From the NCBI GenBank assembly GCA_902616615.1, contig CACMTN010000017.1, positions 1 through 33,794 on the forward strand: a stretch of DNA of 33,794 bases, read 5' to 3'. Numbering within the stretch: position 1 is the first letter of the stretch; each line of letters begins with the position of its first letter. Position numbers and translations under genes: made by a program. This document shows, piece after piece, positions 22,224 through 31,244 of this stretch. Source of the stretch: an uncultured SAR116 cluster alpha proteobacterium. GTDB lineage: Bacteria > Pseudomonadota > Alphaproteobacteria > Puniceispirillales > Marisalimonadaceae. The notes under the pieces were generated by a model. The model had not been told where the DNA came from. It did not search any database and saw only the letters and a program-made list of their open reading frames with translations.

Positions 22224-23699
22224 ATGAAAAAATACAACCATTTTGTTAATGGGAAAGAAATGTTGCCAAATAATGGTGAATATTTTGAAACTGAGAATCC
22301 GTATACATGTGAAAAATGGGCTGAGGTTGCAAAAGGTAATGCCTATGATGTTGATGCCGCTGTGAATGTAGCAAAAGAGGTTTTTGAGAATAACTGGTCT
22401 AAAACAAAACCAACTGAAAGAGGTAAATTATTAGTTCAACTTGCAGAACTTGTAGAGCGAGATGCTCAGAAATTAGGAGAAATTGAAGTTCAAGATAACG
22501 GGAAACTTATAGCAGAAATGGGAGCACAAACTAAATATCTCGCAGAATGGTATAGATATTTTGGCGGACTAGCCGATAAAGTCGAAGGAGCAGTGTTACC
22601 GTCAGACAAACCTGGTATTTTCAACTTTACTAAATATGAGCCATTTGGTGTTGTTGGTATGATAACGGCATGGAATTCACCATTATTACTTTTATCTTGG
22701 AAACTTGCTCCAGCACTTGCTGCTGGAAACACTGCTGTAGTTAAACCGTCCGAATTTACATCAGCTTCTACTTTAGAGTTTATGAAATTAATATCAGAAG
22801 CAGGTTTTCCTGACGGTGTTGTTAATTGCGTTACAGGCATGGGTATTGATGTTGGACAACCACTTGTCGAACATAAAAATATTTCAAAAATTGCATTTAC
22901 AGGATCAGATATTTCTGGACAAAAAATTTATGAAACTGCCGCAAAAAAAATAATGCCTGTATCATTAGAATTAGGTGGAAAATCACCTAATATTGTTTTT
23001 CAGGATGCTGATTTTGAGGCTGCTATTATGGGTGTAATTTCAGGAATATTTGCTGCAACAGGCCAAACATGTATAGCTGGATCTCGACTATTAGTTCAAG
23101 ATTCAATTTATGAAAAGTTTGTTGAAAGACTTGTTAAGGTTGCAAGTGAGGCCAAAATAGGAGACCCTATGTCTTTAGACACTCATGTTGGCCCTGTAAC
23201 AACTAAACCACAATTTGAAAAAATAATGAGCTATATTGATATTGCAAAATCTGAAGGAGCTAAGTGTCTTTTAGGTGGCAAAGCATATTCTGGTAATGAT
23301 GTTAAAGGTAATAGATTTGTAGAACCAACAATTTTTACTAATGTTGATAATGATATGAGAATAGCCCAAGAAGAAGTTTTTGGACCGGTATTATCTATAA
23401 TTCGTTTTAAAGATGAAGAGGAGGCCGTAAAAATTGGAAATGATGTGATTTTTGGATTGGCAGCCGGGGTTTGGACTAATGATATTGGAAGAGCCTTAAG
23501 AATGTCAGATGCCTTGAGAGCAGGTACAGTTTGGGTAAATACTTATAGAGCCGTTAGTTTTATGTCTCCATTTGGTGGTTATAAAAGATCCGGCAGAGGA
23601 AGAGAAAGTGGACAAGAATCCATTAAAGAATTTTTACAGACAAAATCTGTATGGATTGCAGAGAAAACATCTGTATCAAATCCATTTATTATAAGATAG
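22224..23699 (+). CDS. NAD(P)-dependent aldehyde dehydrogenase
   Basis: A 491-aa enzyme oxidising an aldehyde to an acid. The start is ATG 22224 with AGAGG 8 bases before it; a TTG two codons upstream is less likely. Motifs: WNSP with Asn151, LELGGKSPN with the general base Glu249, and GQTCIAGSR with the nucleophile Cys283. The C-terminal FGGYKRSGRGRESG is typical of class ALDHs acting on amino, hydroxy or sugar aldehydes. All catalytic residues are present. It is followed 54 bases later by the N-carbamoylase-like gene. Confidence 0.95.
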   Translation: MKKYNHFVNGKEMLPNNGEYFETENPYTCEKWAEVAKGNAYDVDAAVNVAKEVFENNWSKTKPTERGKLLVQLAELVERDAQKLGEIEVQDNGKLIAEMGAQTKYLAEWYRYFGGLADKVEGAVLPSDKPGIFNFTKYEPFGVVGMITAWNSPLLLLSWKLAPALAAGNTAVVKPSEFTSASTLEFMKLISEAGFPDGVVNCVTGMGIDVGQPLVEHKNISKIAFTGSDISGQKIYETAAKKIMPVSLELGGKSPNIVFQDADFEAAIMGVISGIFAATGQTCIAGSRLLVQDSIYEKFVERLVKVASEAKIGDPMSLDTHVGPVTTKPQFEKIMSYIDIAKSEGAKCLLGGKAYSGNDVKGNRFVEPTIFTNVDNDMRIAQEEVFGPVLSIIRFKDEEEAVKIGNDVIFGLAAGVWTNDIGRALRMSDALRAGTVWVNTYRAVSFMSPFGGYKRSGRGRESGQESIKEFLQTKSVWIAEKTSVSNPFIIR

Positions 23700-23753
23700 T
23701 TTTTTAATTTTTATTAAAATATAAATCTTCAAAACTAAAAGGATTAACATATT

Positions 23754-25016
23754 ATGGACTTCACTGCTGAATCTAATACATCATTTATAAGGCAGAAAAT
23801 TGATGATTTAGAAAAAATGACTGATCAAGACAATCCTTACACAAGAATTGTCTTCAGTGATAAGTTTTATGAAGCAAGATCTTGGTTAAAAAATCAATAT
23901 CAAAAACTTGGTTTACTTGTATCAACAGATGATGCTGGAAACTTAATTGGACTTTTAAAATCAAAAATTGATACTCATAAAGTTGTTATTATTGGATCAC
24001 ATATTGATACTGTTCCCTCAGGAGGAAGATATGACGGTATAGCTGGCGTAGTAGCTGCATTATGTGTGGTAAAACACATTAATGAAAATAACATCAACTT
24101 ACCGTTTAATCTTGCAGTATATGATTATCTTGGAGAAGAATTAAATGATTGGAGTATTTCATGCATTGGAACTCGAGGTATGATAGGCGCTTTAAATGAA
24201 GATATTTTGTCTAGGAGTAATTCATCAGGAAAAATTCTAAAAGACGAAATAGATAAGATTGGTGGAAATTCAAAATCACTTACTAAACCATTTTCTATGA
24301 TTGAAAATATTTTAGCATGTCTAGAATTACATATTGAACAAGGTAAAGTTTTAGAGCAGAAAAAAATAGATATAGGTGTTGTCAGATCTATTCCAAGTAT
24401 TTCTAGGTTTAGTGTAGAGATAAATGGTCAAGCAGGTCATAGTGGAACTATATTAATGGATCAAAGAGCTGATGCTCTAGTAACCTCATCAGAAATTATC
24501 ACTTTTGTGAATAAGTTAGCTTTAAGATTATCAAAAGAAAGTAATCAACATTTCGTTTCAACTATTGGTAAAATTAATGTTCACCCAAATGCAGCAGCAA
24601 TTATTCCAGGTAAAGTTGAAATGACTATTGATTTAAGAGCTTCAAGTAAAAGCTCGAGAGATCAATATATAAAGGAATTAGAAAAACAAATTAATATAAT
24701 GAACCAAAATGGTCCATGTAAGATTGAATTTAACAACATTGCTTTTGCACCTTATGTTGAAATGGATAAAGAACTTGTAAAGTTATTTAAAGAATCTTCT
24801 GATTATTATGGTTTCTCAAATATTATCATGGATAGCGGGGCGGGGCATGATACAGCTCATTTATCAAGAGTTGCTCCTGCATCTATGATTTTTGTTCCAT
24901 GTAAAGACGGTTTAAGTCACTGTCCTGAGGAATATGCAGAAGTATCTGATATTTCAAAAGGTACAGCAGTGCTATTTAAAATGGTAGAAAAATTATCTAG
25001 ATCAAATCAGAATTAA
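23754..25016 (+). CDS. N-carbamoyl-amino-acid hydrolase / hydantoinase-type M20 enzyme
   Basis: A 420-aa Zn-dependent amidohydrolase. GSHIDTVPSGGRYDG carries His83 and the bridging Asp94, GEEL carries the Glu pair, ELHIEQG the next His, and GLSHCPEE the last His. GHSGTILMDQRADAL and SGAGHD complete the family signature (AmaB, allantoate and ureidoglycolate amidohydrolases). The ligand set is intact, unlike the M20 enzyme upstream. It probably releases ammonia/CO2 from an N-carbamoyl or ureido compound. It abuts the cupin gene on the opposite strand with no intergenic base. Confidence 0.9.
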   Translation: MDFTAESNTSFIRQKIDDLEKMTDQDNPYTRIVFSDKFYEARSWLKNQYQKLGLLVSTDDAGNLIGLLKSKIDTHKVVIIGSHIDTVPSGGRYDGIAGVVAALCVVKHINENNINLPFNLAVYDYLGEELNDWSISCIGTRGMIGALNEDILSRSNSSGKILKDEIDKIGGNSKSLTKPFSMIENILACLELHIEQGKVLEQKKIDIGVVRSIPSISRFSVEINGQAGHSGTILMDQRADALVTSSEIITFVNKLALRLSKESNQHFVSTIGKINVHPNAAAIIPGKVEMTIDLRASSKSSRDQYIKELEKQINIMNQNGPCKIEFNNIAFAPYVEMDKELVKLFKESSDYYGFSNIIMDSGAGHDTAHLSRVAPASMIFVPCKDGLSHCPEEYAEVSDISKGTAVLFKMVEKLSRSNQN

Positions 25017-25394
25017 TCATCCTTTATCCGCTAGAGAAATAGTTTTAAATTCAGCGGGACTTGTTATTTCAATTAATTCAAGGTCATCAGAATGCTTTAT
25101 TTCTCTGTGATGTATTTCTGGTGGTTGATAAACCACATCACCCTCATTTAGAGTGAATGTTCCTTCACCTTTATATTCAAATTCAACACTGCCTTTTAAA
25201 ATATAAACCATCTGAAATTTAAGTTTATGATAATGCCACTCTCCATTAGCATGTTTTCCTTCTATAGCTTTAATAACATTTGCTCCAAAATCACCTGAGG
25301 TAGCCTCTTCAATACCTAAATTCTTATAAGAAAAAAATCCACGTAATCCAGATTCAAATTTGTTTTCTTTAGCCCTTGTAATTTTGAATTTCAT
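25017..25394 (-). CDS. Cupin-domain protein
   Basis: I chose the ATG at 25394 (about 125 aa) because AGAGGGG sits 7 bases before it; a TTG at 25433 would add 13 residues without support. The single cupin barrel shows NGEWHYHKLKFQMVYILKGS with the two His of motif 1, then EGDVVYQPPEIHHREIKH of motif 2, so metal ligands are plausible. It may be a sugar isomerase-like or ligand-binding protein. Its stop abuts the carbamoylase stop. Confidence 0.82.
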   Translation of the reverse strand: MKFKITRAKENKFESGLRGFFSYKNLGIEEATSGDFGANVIKAIEGKHANGEWHYHKLKFQMVYILKGSVEFEYKGEGTFTLNEGDVVYQPPEIHHREIKHSDDLELIEITSPAEFKTISLADKG

Positions 25395-25471
25395 TATCCC
25401 CTCTTTCAATATAAATATTTTATTATTTTTCAATCCTTAATTGTTCCAGCATATCAAAAAATTACTCTTAT

Positions 25472-26566
25472 TCAAAAGCTACAAATTTCGGTCTTAAAAT
25501 CCATACCATGGCCAGGACGTGAAGTAGGAGTTAATGTCCCATTTTTTGGAAGAAGTGGCTCTTTCCAAAGGTGATCATACCAGCCCATATATTCAAGCCA
25601 TGAAGGATTTTTAATAGATGCAACAAGATGAATTGAAAGTTCTGGAAACATATGCGGGGCAATTTTAATACCAAATTTATTGGCTAATTTTGAACTATAT
25701 ATCAAATTTGTATACCCTCCCCGCATAATATCAGGTTGAAGAATTGGTATTTTTTGTCCTCTCATGAACGGTAATAAATCATGATGTGTAAAATTATTTT
25801 CACCAGTTACTATAGGGATTGATGTTGAATTACAAACTTCATCATAACCATCAAAATCATCAGCCATAATTGGTTCCTCAAGCCATTCAGGCCCATAACT
25901 TTCTATTTGTTTGCATAGTTTAATAGTTTCTTCTACTGACCAGCCTTGGTTGACGTCAATCATAATTCCAATTTCTTTACCAAGTTCGTATCGCATATCT
26001 CTGACATTAACTATGTCTTCGTCATTATTAAAACAATGAGCAACCTGCATTTTTATAGACTTAAATCCTTGTCCAACATATTTTTTTGCTTTTTGAATCA
26101 TACCATCATGACCTAGACCTCTATAACAACCTGATCCATATACTGGTAAAGCTTTTTTTGCTCCTTTCCATATTTTCCAAAGAGGCTTCTCAATTGTTCT
26201 TCCATAACAATCCCATAAAGCAATATCTAACGCTGACATTGCCATTACTGTTATCCCCATTCTTCCTTGTATGAAAGTAGCATTCCACATTTTATTCCAT
26301 AAGAATTCAATGTTGTTTATACTCTCTCCAATTAAAAGTGGCTTTAACATCTCGTTTATGCACGTTTCTAGAGTTTTTAACCCACCTGCTAATGGATGAA
26401 GATGACCAGTTCCAATTACTCCATCTTTTGTTTCAACTTGAACAATTAAAAGATCTATTTTTTCAAGTGTAAGGAAACCTGTTTTAGGAGGATCTAAAAA
26501 TGGTACTGAAGTTATTTTTGTTTTTATAGAACTTACTATCAATGCTTTTCTCTCATATAAATTCAC
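25472..26566 (-). CDS. Mandelate-racemase-like enolase-superfamily dehydratase
   Basis: A 364-aa enzyme. The capping domain spans about residues 1-130, followed by the barrel. Metal ligands are Asp204 (MIDVNQGW), Glu230 (LEEP) and Glu256 (TGEN). The His-Asp dyad is Asp279 (QPDIMRGGYTN) and His305 (IAPHMFPE). The usual K-x-K at strand 2 reads IKMQ, with Lys172 kept and Gln174 in the second position, so His305 may be the only base, as in acid-sugar dehydratases. It starts with GTG; no in-frame ATG exists near it. It is divergent from the PhyH gene. The SMP-30-like lactonase and aldehyde dehydrogenase nearby fit a sugar-acid route. Confidence 0.88.
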   Translation of the reverse strand: MNLYERKALIVSSIKTKITSVPFLDPPKTGFLTLEKIDLLIVQVETKDGVIGTGHLHPLAGGLKTLETCINEMLKPLLIGESINNIEFLWNKMWNATFIQGRMGITVMAMSALDIALWDCYGRTIEKPLWKIWKGAKKALPVYGSGCYRGLGHDGMIQKAKKYVGQGFKSIKMQVAHCFNNDEDIVNVRDMRYELGKEIGIMIDVNQGWSVEETIKLCKQIESYGPEWLEEPIMADDFDGYDEVCNSTSIPIVTGENNFTHHDLLPFMRGQKIPILQPDIMRGGYTNLIYSSKLANKFGIKIAPHMFPELSIHLVASIKNPSWLEYMGWYDHLWKEPLLPKNGTLTPTSRPGHGMDFKTEICSF

Positions 26567-26687
26567 TTTAATGATAGCTCTATTGAAATTATAAACTCAA
26601 GGTAAAAAAATACTAATATAAATGACACAATAATATTTAGTTGATAGATTAAATCATACAAAAGGCTATTATATAAGGTTAATCACA

Positions 26688-27590
26688 ATGGAAGCTCTGA
26701 TCAATGGAGTAAAAGTACCTTCTTCACTTTTAGGATCATTAAAAGAAACCAGTCTAATAAACAAAACTGATGAACAAATAAGAAATGCCCTTAATGATGA
26801 TGGCTATCTTTTGCTTAGAGACGTTATTGATAAAAACAATGTTACTAAAGCCCGTAATGATGTTTTTGAAAAATTAAATAATGTAGGCGAGCTAACAGAT
26901 CCATTTACTGAAGGCATTTCGTCAGGCAAATCAAGAAGAGATGAGTTACATAAGGACAGAGGAATTTTTTGGGAAGACGTAAGTAATACAGAATCTCTAA
27001 GAAAAATTACAAATGGTAATAATTTACAAAGTGTTTTTTCAAGAATTTTTGGTACTTCCTCCATTGGTTTTGATTTTATATTTTTAAGAGCAGTGTCGGG
27101 AGGAAAATTCACTCATATGCATTGTGATGCAGGTTTTTTTACAAGAAAAACTCAAAAAGTACTTACATGTTGGCTTGTTTTTACAGATATAACTATCGAT
27201 AAGGGTCCTTTATTTATAATAGAAGGATCTCACAAATTTTCAGATATTAAAAATAAATATACAGGATTTGACGTAGACATTCATAAACATATGAAAGCTA
27301 CAATAGACACAGATCCTATAACTTTTGCTCAACAGAGAAATTCAAAATTATTAACTGCCCAATTTCATCCAGGAGACGCACTTATTTTTGGTATGTTCAC
27401 AGTTCATGGTACTTTTGAAAATTATGCCAAAGATAATAAAATACGTCTGACTTGTGATATTCGATTTCAACCTAACAATGAGTTGAGAGATCCTAGATAC
27501 TTTGGACCAAACCCAACTGGAACTACTGGTGCTGGGTATGGTGAACTCAATAGTGCTAGACCACTTAATGAAGATTGGCATGTTAGATAA
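26688..27590 (+). CDS. Phytanoyl-CoA dioxygenase (PhyH) family protein
   Basis: A 300-aa Fe(II)/2-oxoglutarate oxygenase. The metal triad is H-x-D at His145/Asp147 (THMHCDAGFF) and His240 (TVHGTFENY). Arg253 (IRLTCDIRF) is the probable 2-oxoglutarate anchor. The ATG is preceded by AAGG. It probably hydroxylates a small metabolite; the true substrate is unknown. It starts a plus-strand run with ung and the EamA transporter and is divergent from the dehydratase, so they may be co-regulated. Confidence 0.85.
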   Translation: MEALINGVKVPSSLLGSLKETSLINKTDEQIRNALNDDGYLLLRDVIDKNNVTKARNDVFEKLNNVGELTDPFTEGISSGKSRRDELHKDRGIFWEDVSNTESLRKITNGNNLQSVFSRIFGTSSIGFDFIFLRAVSGGKFTHMHCDAGFFTRKTQKVLTCWLVFTDITIDKGPLFIIEGSHKFSDIKNKYTGFDVDIHKHMKATIDTDPITFAQQRNSKLLTAQFHPGDALIFGMFTVHGTFENYAKDNKIRLTCDIRFQPNNELRDPRYFGPNPTGTTGAGYGELNSARPLNEDWHVR

Positions 27591-27634
27591 AATATAAAAT
27601 CAAAACAAATTTTAAAATTGGATAGCATTATAAA

Positions 27635-28309
27635 TTGTCTAATGTAAAAATACATGAAAGTTGGAAGAATGAGCTGAATAGTGAATTTACAGCTCCTTAT
27701 ATGTCAGATCTTCGATCATTTCTTAAGCAACAAATTTTCTTAGGTAAAAAAATTTACCCCCCTATGAGTAAAATTTTCAATGCTTTTAATTTAACTCCTC
27801 TTAATAAAGTTAAAGTTGTTATTGTTGGACAAGATCCTTATCATGGTGAAGGTCAAGCAAATGGGTTAAGCTTTTCTGTAGAAAAATTTAAAAAAATTCC
27901 TCCCTCACTTCAAAATATTTTTAAAGAATTATTTGATGATCTTCGTATTACTTCTCCACAAAATGGTGACTTGCAAAATTGGGCTCATCAAGGCGTTTTA
28001 ATGCTGAATAACAGTTTAACTGTTGAAAAAGGAATACCTGGCTCTCACCAAGGTAAAGGGTGGGAAAAATTCACGGATTCAGTTTTAAAAATCATCAATG
28101 AAAAAAGAAATAACGTTGTATTTATCCTATGGGGAAGAAAAGCTCAGGAAAAATGTAATTTTATAAATAAAAACACTCACCTACTCCTTGAGAGTGCTCA
28201 CCCATCTCCATTTTCAGCTAACAATGGATTTTTTGGTTCTAAACCTTTTTCGAAAACAAACAATTATCTCATGCAAAAAAATATTGAACCTATAGATTGG
28301 CAGTTATAA
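27635..28309 (+). CDS. ung: Uracil-DNA glycosylase
   Basis: A 224-aa base-excision enzyme that removes uracil from DNA. GQDPYHGEGQANGLSFSV contains the catalytic Asp67. IPPSLQNIF, LMLNNSLTV and the HPSPFS loop with His189 complete the family 1 set. The only usable start is TTG: the in-frame stop at 27623 lies upstream and no ATG lies nearby. No good ribosome site precedes it, so translation is probably weak. Its frame ends 29 bases before the transporter start. Confidence 0.95.
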   Translation: MSNVKIHESWKNELNSEFTAPYMSDLRSFLKQQIFLGKKIYPPMSKIFNAFNLTPLNKVKVVIVGQDPYHGEGQANGLSFSVEKFKKIPPSLQNIFKELFDDLRITSPQNGDLQNWAHQGVLMLNNSLTVEKGIPGSHQGKGWEKFTDSVLKIINEKRNNVVFILWGRKAQEKCNFINKNTHLLLESAHPSPFSANNGFFGSKPFSKTNNYLMQKNIEPIDWQL

Positions 28310-28338
28310 ACTTTTATAATTTAAATGGTAACATTTTT

Positions 28339-29286
28339 ATGAGTTCTAATAACACTATAGGAATAATTTATATCTTAGTTGCAATGGCAACATTTTCTGT
28401 TCATGATTCCATATTAAAATTTATATTTCAAAAAGCCTCATTATATGAAATTTACTTTGGCAGAATCTTCATAGCGGCTTTCTTATCTGGGATATTCCTT
28501 CTTATTTATAAAAAAAAATTAACTTTAATTACTCACTACCCTATTTTATCATTAATTAGGGTAATTCTTCATTTCTTAGCTTTTAGCATGTTTTTTATAT
28601 CACTAACGTATTTGTCTCTTGCTGTAGCAACAGCCTTATATTTTTCAACTCCTTTTTTTATGTCAATTTTTGCTAAAACTCTTTTAAATGAAAATATCGG
28701 TTACAGAAGGTGGCTAGCAATTTTTTTTGGATTTATAGGAGTCTATATTATCTTAAATCCAAATTTTTCAAATTTTGATTTTAAAAATTTATTACCGCTA
28801 TTATGTGCATTTTTTTATGCTTTATCGATGACTATTACTAAAATTACATCGGATAAAGATGATACTTATACTCAATTATTTTACTTTTATATTATAACCA
28901 TTATTTTATGTTTGATAATGTATTTTTTCCTTGGTTCGGGTCAATTTGATAATTTTAGTGACCCCACTGTCAAATTTATTTTTAGAGGGTGGTTTAGTAA
29001 CTTTGATTATACATGGCAGTATATTGTTTTAATGGGAATTTTAGCTTCAATTGCATTCACTTGTGTTTTTAAAGCATACAGTAATTTTTCTACTTCAATT
29101 ACATCCATATTTGAATATTCATTGATAATTTGGTCAATAATTATAGGGTATTTTTTATTTGACGATATACCAACTATTAGAACCATTGCAGGTGTAATAA
29201 TTGTTATGAGCGCTGGTGTTTATATTTTTTTAAGAGAACAAAAAAGAGATCAAGAGGTTAATTTAGACACTCCACTTAGAAGATGA
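28339..29286 (+). CDS. EamA/DMT-family transporter
   Basis: A 315-aa membrane protein. The start is ATG 28339 (MSSNNTIGIIYILVAMATFS), preceded by GGTAAC. There are about ten helices in two EamA repeats (AVATALYFSTPFFMSIFA in the first, FKAYSNFSTSITSIFEYS in the second). It may export or import a metabolite of the surrounding catabolic genes. It is a different protein from the EamA transporter at 10752-11636. Confidence 0.88.
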   Translation: MSSNNTIGIIYILVAMATFSVHDSILKFIFQKASLYEIYFGRIFIAAFLSGIFLLIYKKKLTLITHYPILSLIRVILHFLAFSMFFISLTYLSLAVATALYFSTPFFMSIFAKTLLNENIGYRRWLAIFFGFIGVYIILNPNFSNFDFKNLLPLLCAFFYALSMTITKITSDKDDTYTQLFYFYIITIILCLIMYFFLGSGQFDNFSDPTVKFIFRGWFSNFDYTWQYIVLMGILASIAFTCVFKAYSNFSTSITSIFEYSLIIWSIIIGYFLFDDIPTIRTIAGVIIVMSAGVYIFLREQKRDQEVNLDTPLRR

Positions 29287-29335
29287 TTTTATATTTAAAA
29301 TTAAATTTACTAACAATAATTAAAGGAAATAAAAA

Positions 29336-29770
29336 ATGAAAAATAAGCATCCAGGGGTTTCATGTCTTTATAAATTTATTGATGCTTTTAATACAGTAGA
29401 AAAAAATAACATTATAACAAACTTACATTTCCCTCATTATGTTCACTCAAACGGAAATGAACCAGTAATATATAAAAATGGCGAAGAATTTTGGAAATCA
29501 TTAAGTATACAATTTGATACAATGATAAAAGTTGAAAATTGGAGTTTTTCAACTTTAGACAAATGTAAAATTATAAATAAAACAGATAAAACACTTCAAT
29601 GTGAAGTAGAGTTTAATAGAAGATTAATTACTAAAAAAAGTTATGGCTCAGCCAAAGGAATTTGGATATCTACCTTTAAAGAAGGAATTTGGGCATTACA
29701 AATACGATCAATGATACCTGTATCTGGGACTATAAGTTCGTTGGCAGGAACAAACATGAAATATAGTTGA
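29336..29770 (+). CDS. NTF2-like/SnoaL-like protein
   Basis: A 144-aa protein with an AAAGGAA ribosome site. The N-terminal helix (CLYKFIDAFNT) followed by HFPHYVHSNGNEPVIYKNGE and then strand-rich stretches suggests the cone-shaped NTF2-like fold. Such proteins are small isomerases, hydratases or binding modules. It is separated by only 4 bases from the SMP-30-like gene and probably co-translated with it, so it may act in the same pathway. Confidence 0.6.
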   Translation: MKNKHPGVSCLYKFIDAFNTVEKNNIITNLHFPHYVHSNGNEPVIYKNGEEFWKSLSIQFDTMIKVENWSFSTLDKCKIINKTDKTLQCEVEFNRRLITKKSYGSAKGIWISTFKEGIWALQIRSMIPVSGTISSLAGTNMKYS

Positions 29771-29774
29771 GTAT

Positions 29775-30761
29775 ATGAGTCTTTTAGAAGAAGTAAAATT
29801 TATAGGTAATAATCTAGTAAGACCAGAATGTGTATTAGTTGATAAAAATGAAACCTTACACATTGCAGATTGGAGAGGTGGTGTAACCTTAATTACTAAA
29901 AATGGAGATCAACAAACAATTCTAGCAAAAGGTAATTTTCAACCAAAACCAAATGGCATAGCAATTCATCCAAATGGGGGATGGCTTTTAACACATCTAG
30001 GTGATGATAGTGGTGGTGTATACAGACTTTATAATAATGGTGAACTCATTCCATTTTTATTAGAAATAGACAATGAACCTCTGCCACCTACAAATTATGT
30101 TCATATAGATCATTCTGGAAGAATTTGGATTACTGTAAGTACAAGGCTAATTCCACGGATTTTAGGATGTAAACCTAATTGGAAAGATGGATTTATAATA
30201 CTCATTGACGAAAAAAAACCTAGGATTGCAGCTGATAATTTAGGATTTACAAATGAATGTATCGTTCATCCTCTATCAAACCAATTATATGTAAATGAGA
30301 CCTTTTCACGTTGCATGTCAAAATTTGACATTACATCTGATGGAAATTTAATAAATCAACAAATAGTTACTGAATTTGATGTAGGAGAGTTTCCTGATGG
30401 TTTTGCTTTTGATATTGATGAAGGAATTTTGGTGACGTGTATAGTTAGTAATAAATTAATTCATATCGATAAAAATGGAAACAAGAAGACTATTTTAGAC
30501 GATAGTAACGCAAAACACATATCATATGTAGAAAAAGCATATCAAAAAGGAATTTTAGAAAGAAAACACCTTGATAATATAGTGAGTACAAAGCTTAAAA
30601 ATATTTCAAGCATTGCCTTTGGTGGTTCTGATCTTAAAAATATTTACCTTGGATGTTTGTTAGGTAAGCAAGTAGCTACTTTTAAATCAAAAATTCGCGG
30701 ATTAGAGCCTTCACATTGGAAAACAAAAACAATTTTAAATAAAGAATATTCAAATGTTTAA
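29775..30761 (+). CDS. SMP-30/gluconolactonase-like beta-propeller protein
   Basis: A 328-aa protein with repeated propeller blades: HIADWRGGVTLI, KPNGIAIHPNGGWLLTHLGD, TNYVHIDHSGRIWITVST, NECIVHPLSNQLYVNET, and PDGFAFDIDEGILV. Metal-ligand candidates Glu18, Asn in PNG, Asn in NET and Asp in PDG fit the SMP-30/gluconolactonase/LRE family. It would hydrolyse a sugar lactone, which would connect the dehydratase and aldehyde dehydrogenase in a sugar-acid route (inference). It overlaps the nuclease gene by 8 bases. Confidence 0.82.
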   Translation: MSLLEEVKFIGNNLVRPECVLVDKNETLHIADWRGGVTLITKNGDQQTILAKGNFQPKPNGIAIHPNGGWLLTHLGDDSGGVYRLYNNGELIPFLLEIDNEPLPPTNYVHIDHSGRIWITVSTRLIPRILGCKPNWKDGFIILIDEKKPRIAADNLGFTNECIVHPLSNQLYVNETFSRCMSKFDITSDGNLINQQIVTEFDVGEFPDGFAFDIDEGILVTCIVSNKLIHIDKNGNKKTILDDSNAKHISYVEKAYQKGILERKHLDNIVSTKLKNISSIAFGGSDLKNIYLGCLLGKQVATFKSKIRGLEPSHWKTKTILNKEYSNV

Positions 30762-31236
30762 TATATTTTTTTTAGTTTTATTAATAAATACATTGGCGTT
30801 TTCAAAATTTTTAAATGCTAGCTCATCATTGAAAATAATTGATGGCGATACAATAATACTTAACTCTGAAAAAATTAGATTTTACGGTATTGACACACCA
30901 GAAATAAAACAAACTTGTACTGACAATTATGGACATACATATTCATGTGGAATTAGAGCAAAATTAGAACTTGAAAAAATAATTGGCTCAAGAAAAGTAT
31001 CATGTATCAAAAAAACAAAAGACAGATACAAAAGATCTATTTCAATATGTTATGTAGATGAAAATGATATTAATTCATTAATGGTAAAAAGGGGATGGGC
31101 ACTAGCTTACAGAAAATATTCAAAAAAATATGTAAAGGACGAAGCACTAGCGAAATTAAATAGTGCTGGTATGTGGTCAGGAAAATTTATAGCACCCTGG
31201 AAATGGCGGAGAATGAAGAATAAAAAAGTTAGATAG
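30754..31236 (+). CDS. Secreted staphylococcal-nuclease-like thermonuclease
   Basis: A 160-aa protein with a signal peptide (about 22 residues). The SNase domain shows IDGDTIILNSEKIRFYGIDTPE with Arg42 and Glu50, and TKDRYKRSI with Arg91, the residues that cleave DNA or RNA with calcium. Four cysteines (about 55, 65, 84, 99) may form disulfides outside the cytoplasm. The C-terminal GMWSGKFIAPWKWRR is typical of marine proteobacterial members. It starts within the end of the lactonase gene. A nutrient-scavenging nuclease is plausible. Confidence 0.9.
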   Translation: MFNIFFLVLLINTLAFSKFLNASSSLKIIDGDTIILNSEKIRFYGIDTPEIKQTCTDNYGHTYSCGIRAKLELEKIIGSRKVSCIKKTKDRYKRSISICYVDENDINSLMVKRGWALAYRKYSKKYVKDEALAKLNSAGMWSGKFIAPWKWRRMKNKKVR

Positions 31237-31244
31237 ATCTAATA

